Source: Bradyrhizobium forestalis
Lineage (GTDB): Bacteria; Pseudomonadota; Alphaproteobacteria; Rhizobiales; Xanthobacteraceae
Assembly (NCBI RefSeq): GCF_002795245.1
Contig: NZ_PGVG01000009.1
Coordinates: 144,501 to 208,500 of the forward strand
Length of the DNA stretch: 64,000 bases
Direction of reading: 5' to 3'
The stretch's first letter is position 1. Each line of letters starts with the position of its first letter. The notes beneath the pieces are model-generated. The model saw nothing but the letters and a program-made list of their open reading frames with translations. It had not been told where the DNA came from and did no database searches. Position numbers and translations under genes: made by a program. Below are positions 1 through 7,622 of the stretch, piece by piece.

Positions 1-49
1 GAACCATCGTGCCGTGCCGACGTTGTCGGCGTGACACCGGAGGCTTGCT

Positions 50-256
50 ATGAGGACTTTTTTCGGAATGATCCTGGGCGCGTTGCTGCTTGCGGGCGGC
101 GTCTACGTCTATGATTCCATGCAGACGTCGTCTGCCGCCAATGGCGACGTCGCGACCACCAATCGCACCATCGTGAACTGGGACGTCGCCAAGGCCGATT
201 GGGATGCGCTGCGCGACCGCGCGCACAAGGACTGGGTCCGGATCTCGTCGAAGTAG
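50..256 (+). CDS. small membrane-anchored hypothetical protein (68 aa)
   Basis: I do not recognise a family. The 68-residue product has a hydrophobic N-terminal segment (about residues 5-21, after MRTFF) that could be a signal anchor or uncleaved signal peptide. A short polar tail rich in Asp, Lys and Trp follows (NWDVAKADWDALRDRAHKDW). A GGAGG-like ribosome site (ccggaggctt) lies just upstream of the ATG. A clear hairpin terminator follows about 20 bp after the stop, so it reads as a complete small transcription unit. The topology places the tail in the periplasm or cytoplasmic membrane. The function is unknown. Confidence 0.6.
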   Translation: MRTFFGMILGALLLAGGVYVYDSMQTSSAANGDVATTNRTIVNWDVAKADWDALRDRAHKDWVRISSK

Positions 257-277
257 TTTCGTCCGAGCAACATGAAC

Positions 278-313
278 AAGGCGCCGTCGCAGGTCCGCGG
301 CGGCGCCTTTCTG
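278..313. terminator. intrinsic terminator, bidirectional candidate
   Basis: A perfect 9-bp inverted repeat, AAGGCGCCG (278-286) and CGGCGCCTT (301-309), is followed by a short T-rich run. It sits between the stop of the small + strand gene and the stop of the convergent dsbA-like gene, so it can serve both. Confidence 0.7.
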
Positions 314-336
314 TTGCCGGTTGAAGACCGGCCGGC

Positions 337-996
337 TCAGTTCATCTTGGCCTTGCGGGCGTCGGCGATGACCTGCTCGAACTCGGCCATGCTGAGCACG
401 CCGGGCACGCGATACTTGCCGACGATGAAGGACGGGGTGCCTTGGAAGCCGAAAGCTTCAGCCTGCTCGTTGTTGCGCTTGAGGACGGCGTCGATGTCCT
501 TGGCGTGGCCGGTGAGATCGCGCTTCAACCGGTCCATATCGACCCCGGCAGCCGCGAGCAGCTCGTTGATGCGCGGCTCGGTCAGGCGCGAGCTGACGCC
601 CATCATGGCGTCATGGGCCTGGTGGTACTTGTCCTGGAATTTGGCCGCGAGCGCGGTCCGCGCCGCCGTGACCGAAACCGGCCCGAGGATCGGCCAGTCC
701 TTCATCACCAGCCGCACCTTGCCGTCGTCCTGGACGACCTGGCGCAGCTCGGGCTCGAGCTTGCGGCAATAGGGGCAATTGTAGTCGGACCATTCGACGA
801 TGGTGATATTGCCGTCGGGATTGCCTGCGACGGGCGTATCGGGATCGCGCAGCACCTTGGCTTCGGTCAGCACTTCGTCATCGCCGGTCGCCGCGCGCGC
901 CGAGGCGATCCCACCCATCGCGAGAGCGCCCGCTCCGATCAGCGTCAGCGCCACACGTCGCGTCGGCACAAGGCCCTTATTCCTGAATCCAGCCAT
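337..996 (-). CDS. DsbA-family thiol:disulfide oxidoreductase
   Basis: Periplasmic thioredoxin-fold protein of about 219 residues. From the ATG at 996 the N-terminus carries a twin-arginine-like signal (PTRRVALTLIGAGALAMGG) ending near ASARA. The active site CPYC is at residues 74-77 in a WSDYNCPYCRKLEP context, and a GTPSF segment supplies the cis-proline loop. This is the DsbA/Com1-like (DSBA oxidoreductase) family, which forms or shuffles disulfides in exported proteins. An in-frame TTG at 1047 would add 17 polar residues, but the 996 ATG puts the signal at the N-terminus and is preferred. dsbB lies about 5 kb away on the same strand. The gene follows lrgB with an 87-bp gap. Confidence 0.88.
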   Translation of the reverse strand: MAGFRNKGLVPTRRVALTLIGAGALAMGGIASARAATGDDEVLTEAKVLRDPDTPVAGNPDGNITIVEWSDYNCPYCRKLEPELRQVVQDDGKVRLVMKDWPILGPVSVTAARTALAAKFQDKYHQAHDAMMGVSSRLTEPRINELLAAAGVDMDRLKRDLTGHAKDIDAVLKRNNEQAEAFGFQGTPSFIVGKYRVPGVLSMAEFEQVIADARKAKMN

Positions 997-1083
997 ATCT
1001 CGTCCCGTTTCGGTCCCATCTCCATCGATACGGATCGAGACCGGCAATTGTTACAACTCATATAGAGCGTCGCGACGGCGATG

Positions 1084-1806
1084 TCATCGCACCAGCAGTG
1101 TGACCGCCAGCGGCACCAGGAACGAGGTCACCAGAGCGTTCAGGCTCATGGCGATGCCGGAGAAGACGCCGGCGATCTCGTCGACCTGGAACGCGCGCGC
1201 GGTGCCGATGCCATGCGCGGCAAGGCCCGCGGCAAATCCGCGAGCCCGGTAATCGGTGACGCCAGTGCGGTTCATCAGCGGCGTCACGATGATGGCGCCC
1301 ATGATGCCGGTCAGGATGACCGCGACGGCCGCCAGCGAAGGGTCCGCATGCAGGGATTCGGCGATACCCATGGCAACACCTGCGGTGACGGATTTCGGCG
1401 CCAGCGACAGCACGACATCGCGCGGCAGGCCGGCAAGCTCGGCCAGCAGCACCACAGACACCACCGCCGTGACCGAGCCTGCGATCAGCGCCACCAGCAT
1501 CGGCACGATCGAGGTGACCACGCGCTTGCGATTCTCGTAGAGCGGCACGGCGAGCGCGACGGTGGCGGGCCCCAGCAGGAAGTGCACGAACTGCGCGCCG
1601 GCGAAATAGGTCGTGTAGGAGGTGCCGGTCAGGAGCAGAAACGCGCCGATGATCCACATCGCGTGCAGCACGGGATTGGCCAGCGGATGGCGCCGCGTCG
1701 CCAGCGAGATCGCGTCCGTGGTTGCATAGACCAGCAGCGTTACGGTCAGCCACAGCAGTGGCGATTGCGAAAGATAGACCCACAGCGAGAACGGATCGTC
1801 CTTCAT
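1084..1806 (-). CDS. lrgB: LrgB/CidB-family membrane protein
   Basis: Integral inner-membrane protein of 240 residues with about six or seven hydrophobic segments. It carries the family hallmark LAPKSVTAGVAMGIAE near the middle and a glycine-rich AAHGIGTARAF motif near the C-terminus. LrgB/CidB proteins work with LrgA/CidA holin-like partners. In bacteria and plastids the pair is linked to murein hydrolase export, cell lysis control, or glycolate/pyruvate movement. Its ATG overlaps the lrgA stop (ATGA at 1803-1806), so the two are translationally coupled. The substrate in this organism cannot be read from sequence. Confidence 0.9.
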   Translation of the reverse strand: MKDDPFSLWVYLSQSPLLWLTVTLLVYATTDAISLATRRHPLANPVLHAMWIIGAFLLLTGTSYTTYFAGAQFVHFLLGPATVALAVPLYENRKRVVTSIVPMLVALIAGSVTAVVSVVLLAELAGLPRDVVLSLAPKSVTAGVAMGIAESLHADPSLAAVAVILTGIMGAIIVTPLMNRTGVTDYRARGFAAGLAAHGIGTARAFQVDEIAGVFSGIAMSLNALVTSFLVPLAVTLLVR

Positions 1807-2192
1807 CGCGCGTCCTGTTGCGTCAACAGGCGGCTGACGAGGCGAAAGGTCAGCACGGTCGCGAGCAGCGTGACGACCACGGACAGCGCGAGCACGAGGG
1901 TGATGGCGATGCCGTGAGACGCGAGCAGATCGAGCTTCTGCACGACGCCGACGCCGGCCGGCACGAATAATAATGAGAGATGGGCCAGCAGGCCCTTGCT
2001 CGCCGTCTCGACACCGTCATTGCGCAGCGGCCCGCGCGCGAGCAGCGCGAAGCGGTCGCGCGCCATCAGCAGGATCAAAAGCAGCAGGAGGCCCAGCACC
2101 GGTCCCGGCAACGGCAGGCCGAGGCCGCGCACGACGGCTTCGCCGATCAATTGGCAGAGCAGGATGAGGCCGAGACTTGCAAGCATGACCAT
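1803..2192 (-). CDS. lrgA: LrgA/CidA-family holin-like protein
   Basis: A 129-residue protein with four hydrophobic segments and the family's LPLPGPVLGLLLL motif near residues 26-38, followed by a charged MARDRF loop. The SLLFVPAGVGVV segment in the third helix region is also typical. It precedes lrgB with a 4-bp overlap. The thioesterase stop lies 38 bp upstream, so thioesterase, lrgA and lrgB probably form one transcript. An internal ATG at 2186 is an alternative start, as neither ATG has a strong Shine-Dalgarno sequence. Confidence 0.88.
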   Translation of the reverse strand: MVMLASLGLILLCQLIGEAVVRGLGLPLPGPVLGLLLLLILLMARDRFALLARGPLRNDGVETASKGLLAHLSLLFVPAGVGVVQKLDLLASHGIAITLVLALSVVVTLLATVLTFRLVSRLLTQQDAR

Positions 2193-2230
2193 CGCATCAA
2201 GGGATGCGCCGCCAGGCTTGTCAATCGCCG

Positions 2231-2707
2231 CTATGCGCGGGACGCGCGCGGTTCATGCGATGTCGCAAGGCGAGGCAGCATCGCCATAAGTGTCCCGGTC
2301 ATCGTGGCGATCAGCGTGGCCTTGCCGTCATGCTCGGCGTAGGCCTTGGCCTCGCAGAAGGTGAGTGTGCGGCCGGGCTTGACCACCTCGGCCTTGAAGA
2401 CGAAGCGCTCGCCGCGGGCGGGCGCGAGCAGCGTGGTCTTGAATTCGACGGTGAGGATATCGGCCTCCGGCGGCATCAAGCTGAAGCCCGCAACGCCGCA
2501 GGCGTTGTCGAGCCCGGCCGTGATGATGCCGGCATGAATGAAACCGTTCTGCTGTGTGAGGCCCGGCGCATGCAGCATCGCCAGCTCGACCTCGCCCGGC
2601 GCAAGGCGGACGATCACGATGCCGAGCGTGCGCATTGCCGGCTGGCCATCGAACATGGCGATAGTGGCCGCGCGATAGCCCGGATTTTTCGGCTCGAAAG
2701 CGGTCAT
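2231..2707 (-). CDS. PaaI-type hotdog-fold acyl-CoA thioesterase
   Basis: A 158-residue hotdog-fold protein. The signature QQNGFIHAGIITAGLDNACG (about residues 53-72) contains the HAG turn and an Asp (LDNACG) at the catalytic-nucleophile region used by PaaI/4HBT thioesterases. The strand LTVEFKTTLLAPARGERFVFKAEVVKPGRTLTFCEAKAYAE is also characteristic. Such enzymes hydrolyse acyl-CoA or aryl-CoA esters; the substrate is not predictable. The ATG overlaps or abuts the stop of a 28-codon ORF (TGA at 2711-2713). It is divergent from a TetR regulator across two palindromic sites, implying TetR control of this operon. Confidence 0.87.
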   Translation of the reverse strand: MTAFEPKNPGYRAATIAMFDGQPAMRTLGIVIVRLAPGEVELAMLHAPGLTQQNGFIHAGIITAGLDNACGVAGFSLMPPEADILTVEFKTTLLAPARGERFVFKAEVVKPGRTLTFCEAKAYAEHDGKATLIATMTGTLMAMLPRLATSHEPRASRA

Positions 2708-2710
2708 GGC

Positions 2711-2797
2711 TCAGGCCTCGGCCGGTTCGGCAAGATGCCTCAAGGCCGCTTCGCGGATGGCATCGGCCGTGCCGCGATAGGTCGCCTCCTGCTCCAT
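2711..2797 (-). CDS. 28-codon ORF leading the thioesterase operon
   Basis: A short ORF encoding a 28-residue peptide that begins MEQEATYRGTADAIREAA and is mostly amphipathic helix. It has a strong ribosome site (GGAGGGA, 7 bp before the ATG). Its TGA is only 3 bp upstream of the thioesterase ATG, a coupling geometry. It sits between the TetR operator and the thioesterase. It could be a real microprotein, a leader peptide, or the natural N-terminal part of the transcript. No family recognised. Confidence 0.5.
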   Translation of the reverse strand: MEQEATYRGTADAIREAALRHLAEPAEA

Positions 2798-2830
2798 CGC
2801 ACTTCCCTCCGGCTTTTTCGTCTTTGATGG

Positions 2831-2850
2831 TTGATACGGTAGCGTATCAA
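2831..2850. promoter_or_regulatory. TetR-type operator 1
   Basis: Perfect inverted repeat TTGATACG-GTAG-CGTATCAA, between the divergent thioesterase operon and the TetR gene. It shares the GATACGGTA core with operator 2, whose centre is 35 bp away. Confidence 0.75.
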
Positions 2851-2868
2851 ACCCGTGTCGCGTTAGCA

Positions 2869-2882
2869 ATACGGTACCGTAT
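2869..2882. promoter_or_regulatory. TetR-type operator 2
   Basis: Perfect 14-bp palindrome ATACGGTACCGTAT, extending imperfectly on the right into ATCAAG. It has the same core as operator 1. It lies 24 bp before the TetR start, so it is well placed for autorepression. Confidence 0.75.
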
Positions 2883-2905
2883 CAAGACCGGGTGAGGCTT
2901 CTTTC

Positions 2906-3454
2906 ATGAGTGACGGCAAGGGCGATGTCTGGGTCGAGGCTGGATTTGCCGAGCTCGCCCGCGCCGGGGTGGAGGGCGTACGGGTCGAGGTTCTCGCCAA
3001 GAATCTCGGCGTCACCAAGGGCGGCTTCTACCGACGCTTCGCCGACCGCGCCGCGCTGCTCGATGCCATGCTGGAAGCCTGGCGCGAGGGCCGCATCGCC
3101 GCGATCGCGCAGCAGACAAGTCTCGACGGGCAAGCGCCCCGCGAGCGGCTGAGGGCGGTGATCCAGCTTTATTCCGAGCGGCTCAATCCGGAAGGCATGG
3201 CGATCGAGCTGGCGATCCGGCAATGGGCCCGCTCGGACGAGAACGCCGCGGCGGCGGTGGCGAGCGTCGACGCGGCGCGGCTCAAGCACGTCGGCGACCT
3301 CTATCGCGCGACCGGCCTTGCGGCCGAGGAGGCCGACGCGCAGGCCTTCCTGTTCTACTGCTTCATCTTCGGCCAGAGCCTGTTGTTCGTCGAGAGCGGC
3401 CCGCGCAAGCGGTCGCAGCTCGTGGCGAAATCGGCCGAGAAGCTGCTCGACTGA
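2906..3454 (+). CDS. TetR/AcrR-family transcriptional regulator
   Basis: A 182-residue regulator. The N-terminal helix-turn-helix runs over about residues 9-55 (GFAELARAGVEGVRVEVLAKNLGVTKGGFYRRFADRAALLDAML), with the typical TKGGFYRRF recognition helix. The C-terminal ligand domain is helical and family-variable. It is divergent from the thioesterase-lrgAB operon, and two matching palindromes lie in the shared promoter region. The inferred role is repression of that operon and of itself, relieved by an unknown, possibly acyl-CoA-like, ligand. The stop codon overlaps the first bases of a dispersed repeat. Confidence 0.9.
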   Translation: MSDGKGDVWVEAGFAELARAGVEGVRVEVLAKNLGVTKGGFYRRFADRAALLDAMLEAWREGRIAAIAQQTSLDGQAPRERLRAVIQLYSERLNPEGMAIELAIRQWARSDENAAAAVASVDAARLKHVGDLYRATGLAAEEADAQAFLFYCFIFGQSLLFVESGPRKRSQLVAKSAEKLLD

Positions 3455-3521
3455 GCATGATCCGGACCCGAAGGGCCGCGTAAGCGCAAAGTGTGCAGCG
3501 GTTTTCCGGAAGATCATGCTC
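3453..3521. repeat. short palindromic dispersed repeat (GAGCATGATC type)
   Basis: A 69-bp element with ends GAGCATGATCCGGA and TCCGGAAGATCATGCTC, an imperfect inverted repeat. It is the type of element scattered through Rhizobiales intergenic regions. It begins inside the TetR stop codon. Only one copy is seen in this window. Confidence 0.65.
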
Positions 3522-3537
3522 GAACAATTCAAGTGAA

Positions 3538-3562
3538 ATGGCCGGAGCGCTGCTCCGGCCAT
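3538..3562. terminator. hairpin terminator
   Basis: Perfect 11-bp stem ATGGCCGGAGC-GCT-GCTCCGGCCAT, 18 bp past the stop of the minus-strand gene at 3580. The minus-strand T run after it is short (TTTCACTT), so strength is uncertain. Confidence 0.6.
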
Positions 3563-3579
3563 CGTACCATTCTCGAAGC

Positions 3580-4062
3580 TCAGGCGGCGCCCTTCAGCTT
3601 CTTGGTGCATTCGCTGTAATAGCCGCCGCCCTTCTGAATCCACTTCAGGCCGCCATTGCCGTTGGTGGTCTTGTTGGCATTGTACTGGTCGACGCAGGTG
3701 TGCAGGCGCGCTTTTCCAGGAGTCTCCTTGGCATATTTCGGATCGACCGCGTTCGGATAGCCCGCAGGTCCCGCCGGTAGAGCCGGCGCGGCGGCCGGTG
3801 CCGCCTCCTTCTTCGCCTGCTTCGGCTCGGCAGGAGCGGCGGGCGCAGCCGCGGTGGGCGCAGCGACAGGCGTCGCATCGGCGCCGCACTGCGCCTTGCG
3901 GAAGTCATTCCACTTCATGGTCCCGAGCGAGCCGTCCTTCTTGGCGGCCTGATATTTCGCGCTGCACTCCTGCGCGGTCAGCGCCTGTGCCGGCGCGCCC
4001 GCCAGCAATGCCGCGACACCGGACGCTGCAATCGCACACAACAGTTTTGTCTGAATGGTCAT
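3580..4062 (-). CDS. exported hypothetical protein with Ala/Pro linker and paired cysteine modules
   Basis: A 160-residue protein with a cleavable signal peptide (about residues 1-27, ending AQA). Two short similar modules are joined by an Ala/Pro/Lys-rich linker. The first reads LTAQECSAKYQAAKKDGSLGTMKWNDFRKAQC (two Cys). The second reads LHTCVDQYNANKTTNGNGGLKWIQKGGGYYSECTKKL (two Cys). Each module therefore has a Cys pair around a KW motif and is probably disulfide-bonded in the periplasm. I know this architecture only as conserved Bradyrhizobium-type hypothetical proteins. Function unknown. Confidence 0.75.
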   Translation of the reverse strand: MTIQTKLLCAIAASGVAALLAGAPAQALTAQECSAKYQAAKKDGSLGTMKWNDFRKAQCGADATPVAAPTAAAPAAPAEPKQAKKEAAPAAAPALPAGPAGYPNAVDPKYAKETPGKARLHTCVDQYNANKTTNGNGGLKWIQKGGGYYSECTKKLKGAA

Positions 4063-4261
4063 CCCTGGGTCTCCTCCTTGGTCTTCCTCGACGGAAGTGA
4101 AACGAGGATTGCTATCCTAGCGTGCCGGCCGCTTGCGACAAGGATGCGATGAGTTGCGCCGGCAAAATATAGTGATCCCGCCGCGCAACTCATTCATGTC
4201 GCGTTCAGCAACGCGGGCCGACGTTCCAGCCCTTCGCAATCTCGCAAGCAGAGTGCACCAC

Positions 4262-4552
4262 ATGACCTTCACGTCCCGCCTCGCCGCCGTCGCTCTCGCC
4301 TCCCTGCTCGTCACCGGCACCGCCTTCGCGCAGACCGCCGCGCCGGCAGCCAAGACCGATACGAAGACCGATACTGCTGCCACGGCCGACAAGAAGGCGC
4401 CGAAGGAGCGGTCGGCGGAATCGCTCGAGTGCTCCAAGCAGGCGGACGCCAAGGGATTGAAGGGCAAGGAGCGCAAGAAATTTCGCCGTGAGTGCATGAA
4501 GGAAGCGAAGGCCGGCACCGCCGCTCCCGCCGCTCCTGCCGACAAGAAATAA
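4262..4552 (+). CDS. small exported PsiF-repeat protein
   Basis: From the ATG at 4262 the product is 96 residues: a signal peptide (MTFTSRLAAVALASLLVTGT..AFA), an Ala/Thr/Lys linker and one PsiF-like repeat. The repeat reads ERSAESLECSKQADAKGLKGKERKKF, then RRECMKEA. The KGLKGKERKKFRREC pattern is the signature of the PsiF family, named after an E. coli phosphate-starvation-inducible gene of unknown function. A longer frame from 4133 would hide the signal peptide internally and is not preferred. It is probably periplasmic. Confidence 0.8.
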   Translation: MTFTSRLAAVALASLLVTGTAFAQTAAPAAKTDTKTDTAATADKKAPKERSAESLECSKQADAKGLKGKERKKFRRECMKEAKAGTAAPAAPADKK

Positions 4553-4652
4553 GCCCGTCACGATCCCCTGCGAGCATCCGCGAGAGGCGTCGCGCATTGC
4601 GGCATGACGAGCCTGCAATTGTGCGCCTCCCGCCGATTTGCGATAAGGCGGC

Positions 4653-5738
4653 GTGAAGCAAATCACCGCCTCCCTGTCGTTCGAATGGCCGAGCCGTGCC
4701 AAGATCTTGAGCACGGTGGAGACGCTCGTCATCGGCACCGCCGGCGGCCTCGTGTTTCTGCTGGCCGGCCTTCCCGGCGGGCTGATCTCGGGCTCGATGA
4801 TCGCGGTCGGGATCGCCGCGATCGCCGGCCGGCAGCTAGCGCTGCCGCCGATCCTGACCCAGACCGTGCTGGTGCTGCTCGGCATCTCGCTGGGCTCGGT
4901 CGTCTCGCGCCATTTGCTTCAGCAGGTCGGCGCCTATCCCCTCACCATCGGGCTGCTTGCGCTCGCCACCTTCTGCTCGACATTCGGCTCGAGCTATTAC
5001 CTTCAGCGCATCCATGGCTGGGACCGCACCTCGGCTTTCCTGGCCGGCAGCCCCGGCGCGCTGTCGCAGATCACGATCCTGGCGGTCGAGCGCGGCGCCG
5101 ACCTGCCGGGCATTGCGGTGGTGCAGACCATGCGCGTCATCATCCTGACCGCCGCGCTGCCGATGGTGCTGGCGATTGCAGGCGTCGCGCCCTCGGCCGC
5201 GCCGTCGCTGACGACGACGATCGCCTCGCCGCTCGACCTCTTCGAGCTGGCCGCGGCCTCGCTGGCCGCAGCGCTCGTGCTGCGGCTGATCAAGTTTCCG
5301 GCGAGCTGGATGTTCGGCGCGATGATCGCCTCCAGCGTGCTGCATGGTGCCGGATGGGTCGAGGGCGGCCTGCCGGACTGGGTGCGCGGCGTGGCGCTGG
5401 TCGGGATCGGCGCACTGATCGGCAGCCGTTTCGCGCGGATGCGAATCAAGACGCTCGCCGGCCACCTCAGCGCGGCACTGGGCTCGTTTGCCGTGGCCAT
5501 CGCCGTCTCCGCCATCTTCGTCGGCATCGTGGCGCTGACCACGCAGGTGAAATTCTCAGACGTCGTCGTCGCCTTCGCGCCGGGCGCGATGGATGCGATG
5601 CTGGCGCTGGCCTTGACGCTGCACATCGACCCGATCTTCGTCGGCGCCCATCACCTGCCACGCTTCGTCTTCGTGACGATCGCAACGCCGGGCATCGTGC
5701 ACCTGTTCGGGCGCACGCAGGACGATGTGGATGATTAG
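4653..5738 (+). CDS. AbrB-family (ammonia monooxygenase-type) membrane permease
   Basis: A 361-residue polytopic inner-membrane protein with about ten hydrophobic segments in two similar halves. The first repeat contains PGGLISGSMIAVGIAAIAGR and the second contains FPASWMFGAMIASSVLHGAG. SPGALSQITILAVERGADLPGIAVVQTMRV matches the conserved centre of the AbrB family (Pfam AbrB, formerly annotated as putative ammonia monooxygenase). Members are putative transporters and the substrate is unproven. Translation starts at a GTG at 4653 with AAGGCGGC upstream. Convergent with dsbB, with a 3-bp gap between stops. Confidence 0.85.
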   Translation: MKQITASLSFEWPSRAKILSTVETLVIGTAGGLVFLLAGLPGGLISGSMIAVGIAAIAGRQLALPPILTQTVLVLLGISLGSVVSRHLLQQVGAYPLTIGLLALATFCSTFGSSYYLQRIHGWDRTSAFLAGSPGALSQITILAVERGADLPGIAVVQTMRVIILTAALPMVLAIAGVAPSAAPSLTTTIASPLDLFELAAASLAAALVLRLIKFPASWMFGAMIASSVLHGAGWVEGGLPDWVRGVALVGIGALIGSRFARMRIKTLAGHLSAALGSFAVAIAVSAIFVGIVALTTQVKFSDVVVAFAPGAMDAMLALALTLHIDPIFVGAHHLPRFVFVTIATPGIVHLFGRTQDDVDD

Positions 5739-5741
5739 GCC

Positions 5742-6281
5742 TTAGCGCTTCGCTGTCCGCACAAATCCCCAGGCGGCGATGGCGGCCATCAGCAGCGAGA
5801 TCAGCACGTTGTAGCCGGCGAGCGAGAGGCCGAGGAAGCGCCACTGCACCTCGTCACAACGTACCACCTTCACGGTGTCGAGCCTTGAAAACAGATCGCC
5901 GGCATTGCCGAGATTGACGACGGGGCCGCTGCAATCGGTCGGCCCCTTCCAGAATCCCCATTCGACGCCGGAATGGTAGGCGCCGAGGCCGGCATTGGCG
6001 AGCGTCGCCAGCACGAGAATCGTGAGCCCCGCCAGCAGCAGCGGCCGCGGCGCGCTGCTTCGAGCCGCAATCGCCGTGAGCGCACCGAGCGGAATCACGA
6101 GGTAATAGGCGTAGCGCTGCTCCAGGCACAACGGACAGGGCAGGATCTCCAGCACGAGCTGGAAGAACCAGGCACCGGCGATCGTGACGGTGGCGATCAG
6201 CGTGACGAGAACCGAGGCGGTCAGCGCGGGGCTCGTGCCGGCCGGCTTGAACGCAGGTATGGCGGCACTCTGGGTGGTCAC
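5742..6281 (-). CDS. dsbB: DsbB-family disulfide bond formation protein
   Basis: Inner-membrane protein of 179 residues with four transmembrane helices. It re-oxidises DsbA using quinone. The first essential cysteine pair is in the LPCPLCLEQR motif (Cys49, Cys52; the family form is C-x2-C-x2-QR). The second periplasmic pair is Cys117 (TDCSGP) and Cys142 (VVRCDEVQW). QRYAYY after the first pair, W110 and W147 fit the quinone-site surroundings. The DsbA-like gene at 337-996 is a plausible partner though not in the same operon. Confidence 0.92.
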   Translation of the reverse strand: MTTQSAAIPAFKPAGTSPALTASVLVTLIATVTIAGAWFFQLVLEILPCPLCLEQRYAYYLVIPLGALTAIAARSSAPRPLLLAGLTILVLATLANAGLGAYHSGVEWGFWKGPTDCSGPVVNLGNAGDLFSRLDTVKVVRCDEVQWRFLGLSLAGYNVLISLLMAAIAAWGFVRTAKR

Positions 6282-6435
6282 GGCAGCCTCTTTCGCATGT
6301 CTGGCGCTCCAAGCCTCTAGCCCCGGCCCACGCGGCTGTCGAGAACGGCCGGGATCACTTTGGCGCGGGTTGACCCCGTCCTGTCCATGGCTATAGTCCG
6401 CCGGCTTCGCGACGCCGCCTCAAGGCCGACCGAGG

Positions 6436-6520
6436 GCCCCTGTGGCGGAACTGGTAGACGCGCTCGACTCAAAATCGAGTTCCGCAAGGAGTGCTGGTTC
6501 GATTCCGGCCAGGGGCACCA
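6436..6520 (+). tRNA. tRNA-Leu(CAA)
   Basis: An 85-nt cloverleaf. The acceptor stem is GCCCCTG/CAGGGGC. The D-loop region is TGGCGGAACTGGTAGACGC. The anticodon stem CTCGA/TCGAG encloses loop CTCAAAA with anticodon CAA, reading UUG. A short class II variable arm and the T-arm GGTTCGATTCC follow, and the 3' ACCA is encoded. GGTAGACGCG is typical of leucine tRNAs. Confidence 0.95.
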
Positions 6521-6521
6521 C

Positions 6522-6613
6522 GCTTCGCCCTTCGGGCTACGCGTGGCGCGGCCATGCTGAGCCCAGGAACGAAGCGCGTCCGCCGAAGCCACGCGAAGCC
6601 CGAAAGGCGAAGC
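6522..6613. repeat. long imperfect inverted repeat directly after tRNA-Leu
   Basis: The arms at 6522-6547 (GCTTCGCCCTTCGGGCTACG...) and 6588-6613 pair at 24 of 26 positions. The element starts one base after the tRNA CCA end. It may be a tRNA-adjacent palindromic repeat or help 3' processing or termination. Similar GAAGCC...GGCGAAG motifs continue to about 6645. Confidence 0.6.
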
Positions 6614-6737
6614 GTGTCCGCCGAAGCCTCTTGGCGAAGACGGACTGCCTCATCCACGCCCGCTCTTCCCTCACTAGCCATCCCCGCATCCCCACTGTAT
6701 AAACCGGTAGCTTCTTCCATGACCCGAAGGAGCTCAC

Positions 6738-7040
6738 ATGAACGACCTGCATACGTGGCTTTCGCAGCAACACCACGGCTTGCGGACCTTCCAGACCTTC
6801 CAGCAAATGCTCGAGACGCTCGGCCGGGACGATCCCGCCCAGCGCGGTCTTTGCCGCCTGCTCAGCGGCATCGTCGGAAGCTATGTCGAAGCCTTTGACG
6901 AGGCCCCGCTTCCGGTCGAAGTCGCCGATGGCGCCTATCGGCGCCTGCTGACACTGGTCGAAAGCCTCGATCTGCATGGCGATGCCGCGCGCCGCCTCGC
7001 CGACATCAACCGCGTGGCGACCTGCGAGTTGTGGCGCTGA
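6738..7040 (+). CDS. hypothetical protein (100 aa)
   Basis: A 100-residue soluble, all-helical protein (MNDLHTWLSQQHHGLRTFQTFQQMLETLGRDDP...INRVATCELWR) with no signal or membrane segment. A good ribosome site (AAGGAGCTCAC) lies 5-6 bp before the ATG. I do not recognise a family; the composition is normal for the genome. It is the last ordinary gene before about 1 kb of repeats. Function unknown. Confidence 0.65.
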   Translation: MNDLHTWLSQQHHGLRTFQTFQQMLETLGRDDPAQRGLCRLLSGIVGSYVEAFDEAPLPVEVADGAYRRLLTLVESLDLHGDAARRLADINRVATCELWR

Positions 7041-7090
7041 TCGGCAGGACGAGCGGACACGCTTCATTTTCAAACAGCAAGCCACGCCTC

Positions 7091-7622
7091 TACGCCCTCG
7101 CGACGCAGAACGCCCGAGTTCTGTTCTTCTCTCGACGCCCCTTCGTTGGAAAGGGCGCAGGGAAGGCCGGGCGCCGGCTGGCACCCGCGGTCCGCTGTGC
7201 GCAAATTGCGCGGAGACCGATGCACAGCGGCATACAGGGCAGCCAAGACATCCCGGCCTTTCCCTGCGCAGTGGTTTGACGGCTTATGGCGCGCTCTCCC
7301 CGGGGAGCGATGCACTATTGCCCCCGTCGCCTTGCGGATGACTGGTGCGCGTGCCCGGTCGGGCCGCCTCACCACCGCAAGCCTTGACGCACAGACCCCG
7401 GGCGTCAGGACGACACGTTTTTGCCGTACGCGGACCGCACCGGTCGTGTGCGCGCTGCTCAACCGCTCACGGGCCAAACCCGCCCTGCGATTGCTGGCGC
7501 GCCGATGCACTCCACGCCCACCGCCACCCCGCCCGCGTATCGTGACGATCGCGAAACGCCCCTTACCTTGGGCCGGGATGACGCGCAGATACGATATTTC
7601 CGAATTTCGGTCAAGCAGAATT
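7091..7622. repeat. ~530-bp dispersed repeat, copy A
   Basis: This segment aligns end to end, with small indels, with 38815-39358 in the same orientation. Shared landmarks in order are GCGCAGGGAAGGCCGGG, CTGGCACCCGCGGTCCGCTG, GACGGCTTATG.CG.GCTCTCCC, CTCACGGG...CCGCCCTGCG and a terminal CGAATTTCGGT. Both strands are open for long stretches in both copies. I call it a repeat and not a gene, because frames shift between copies. Confidence 0.75.
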
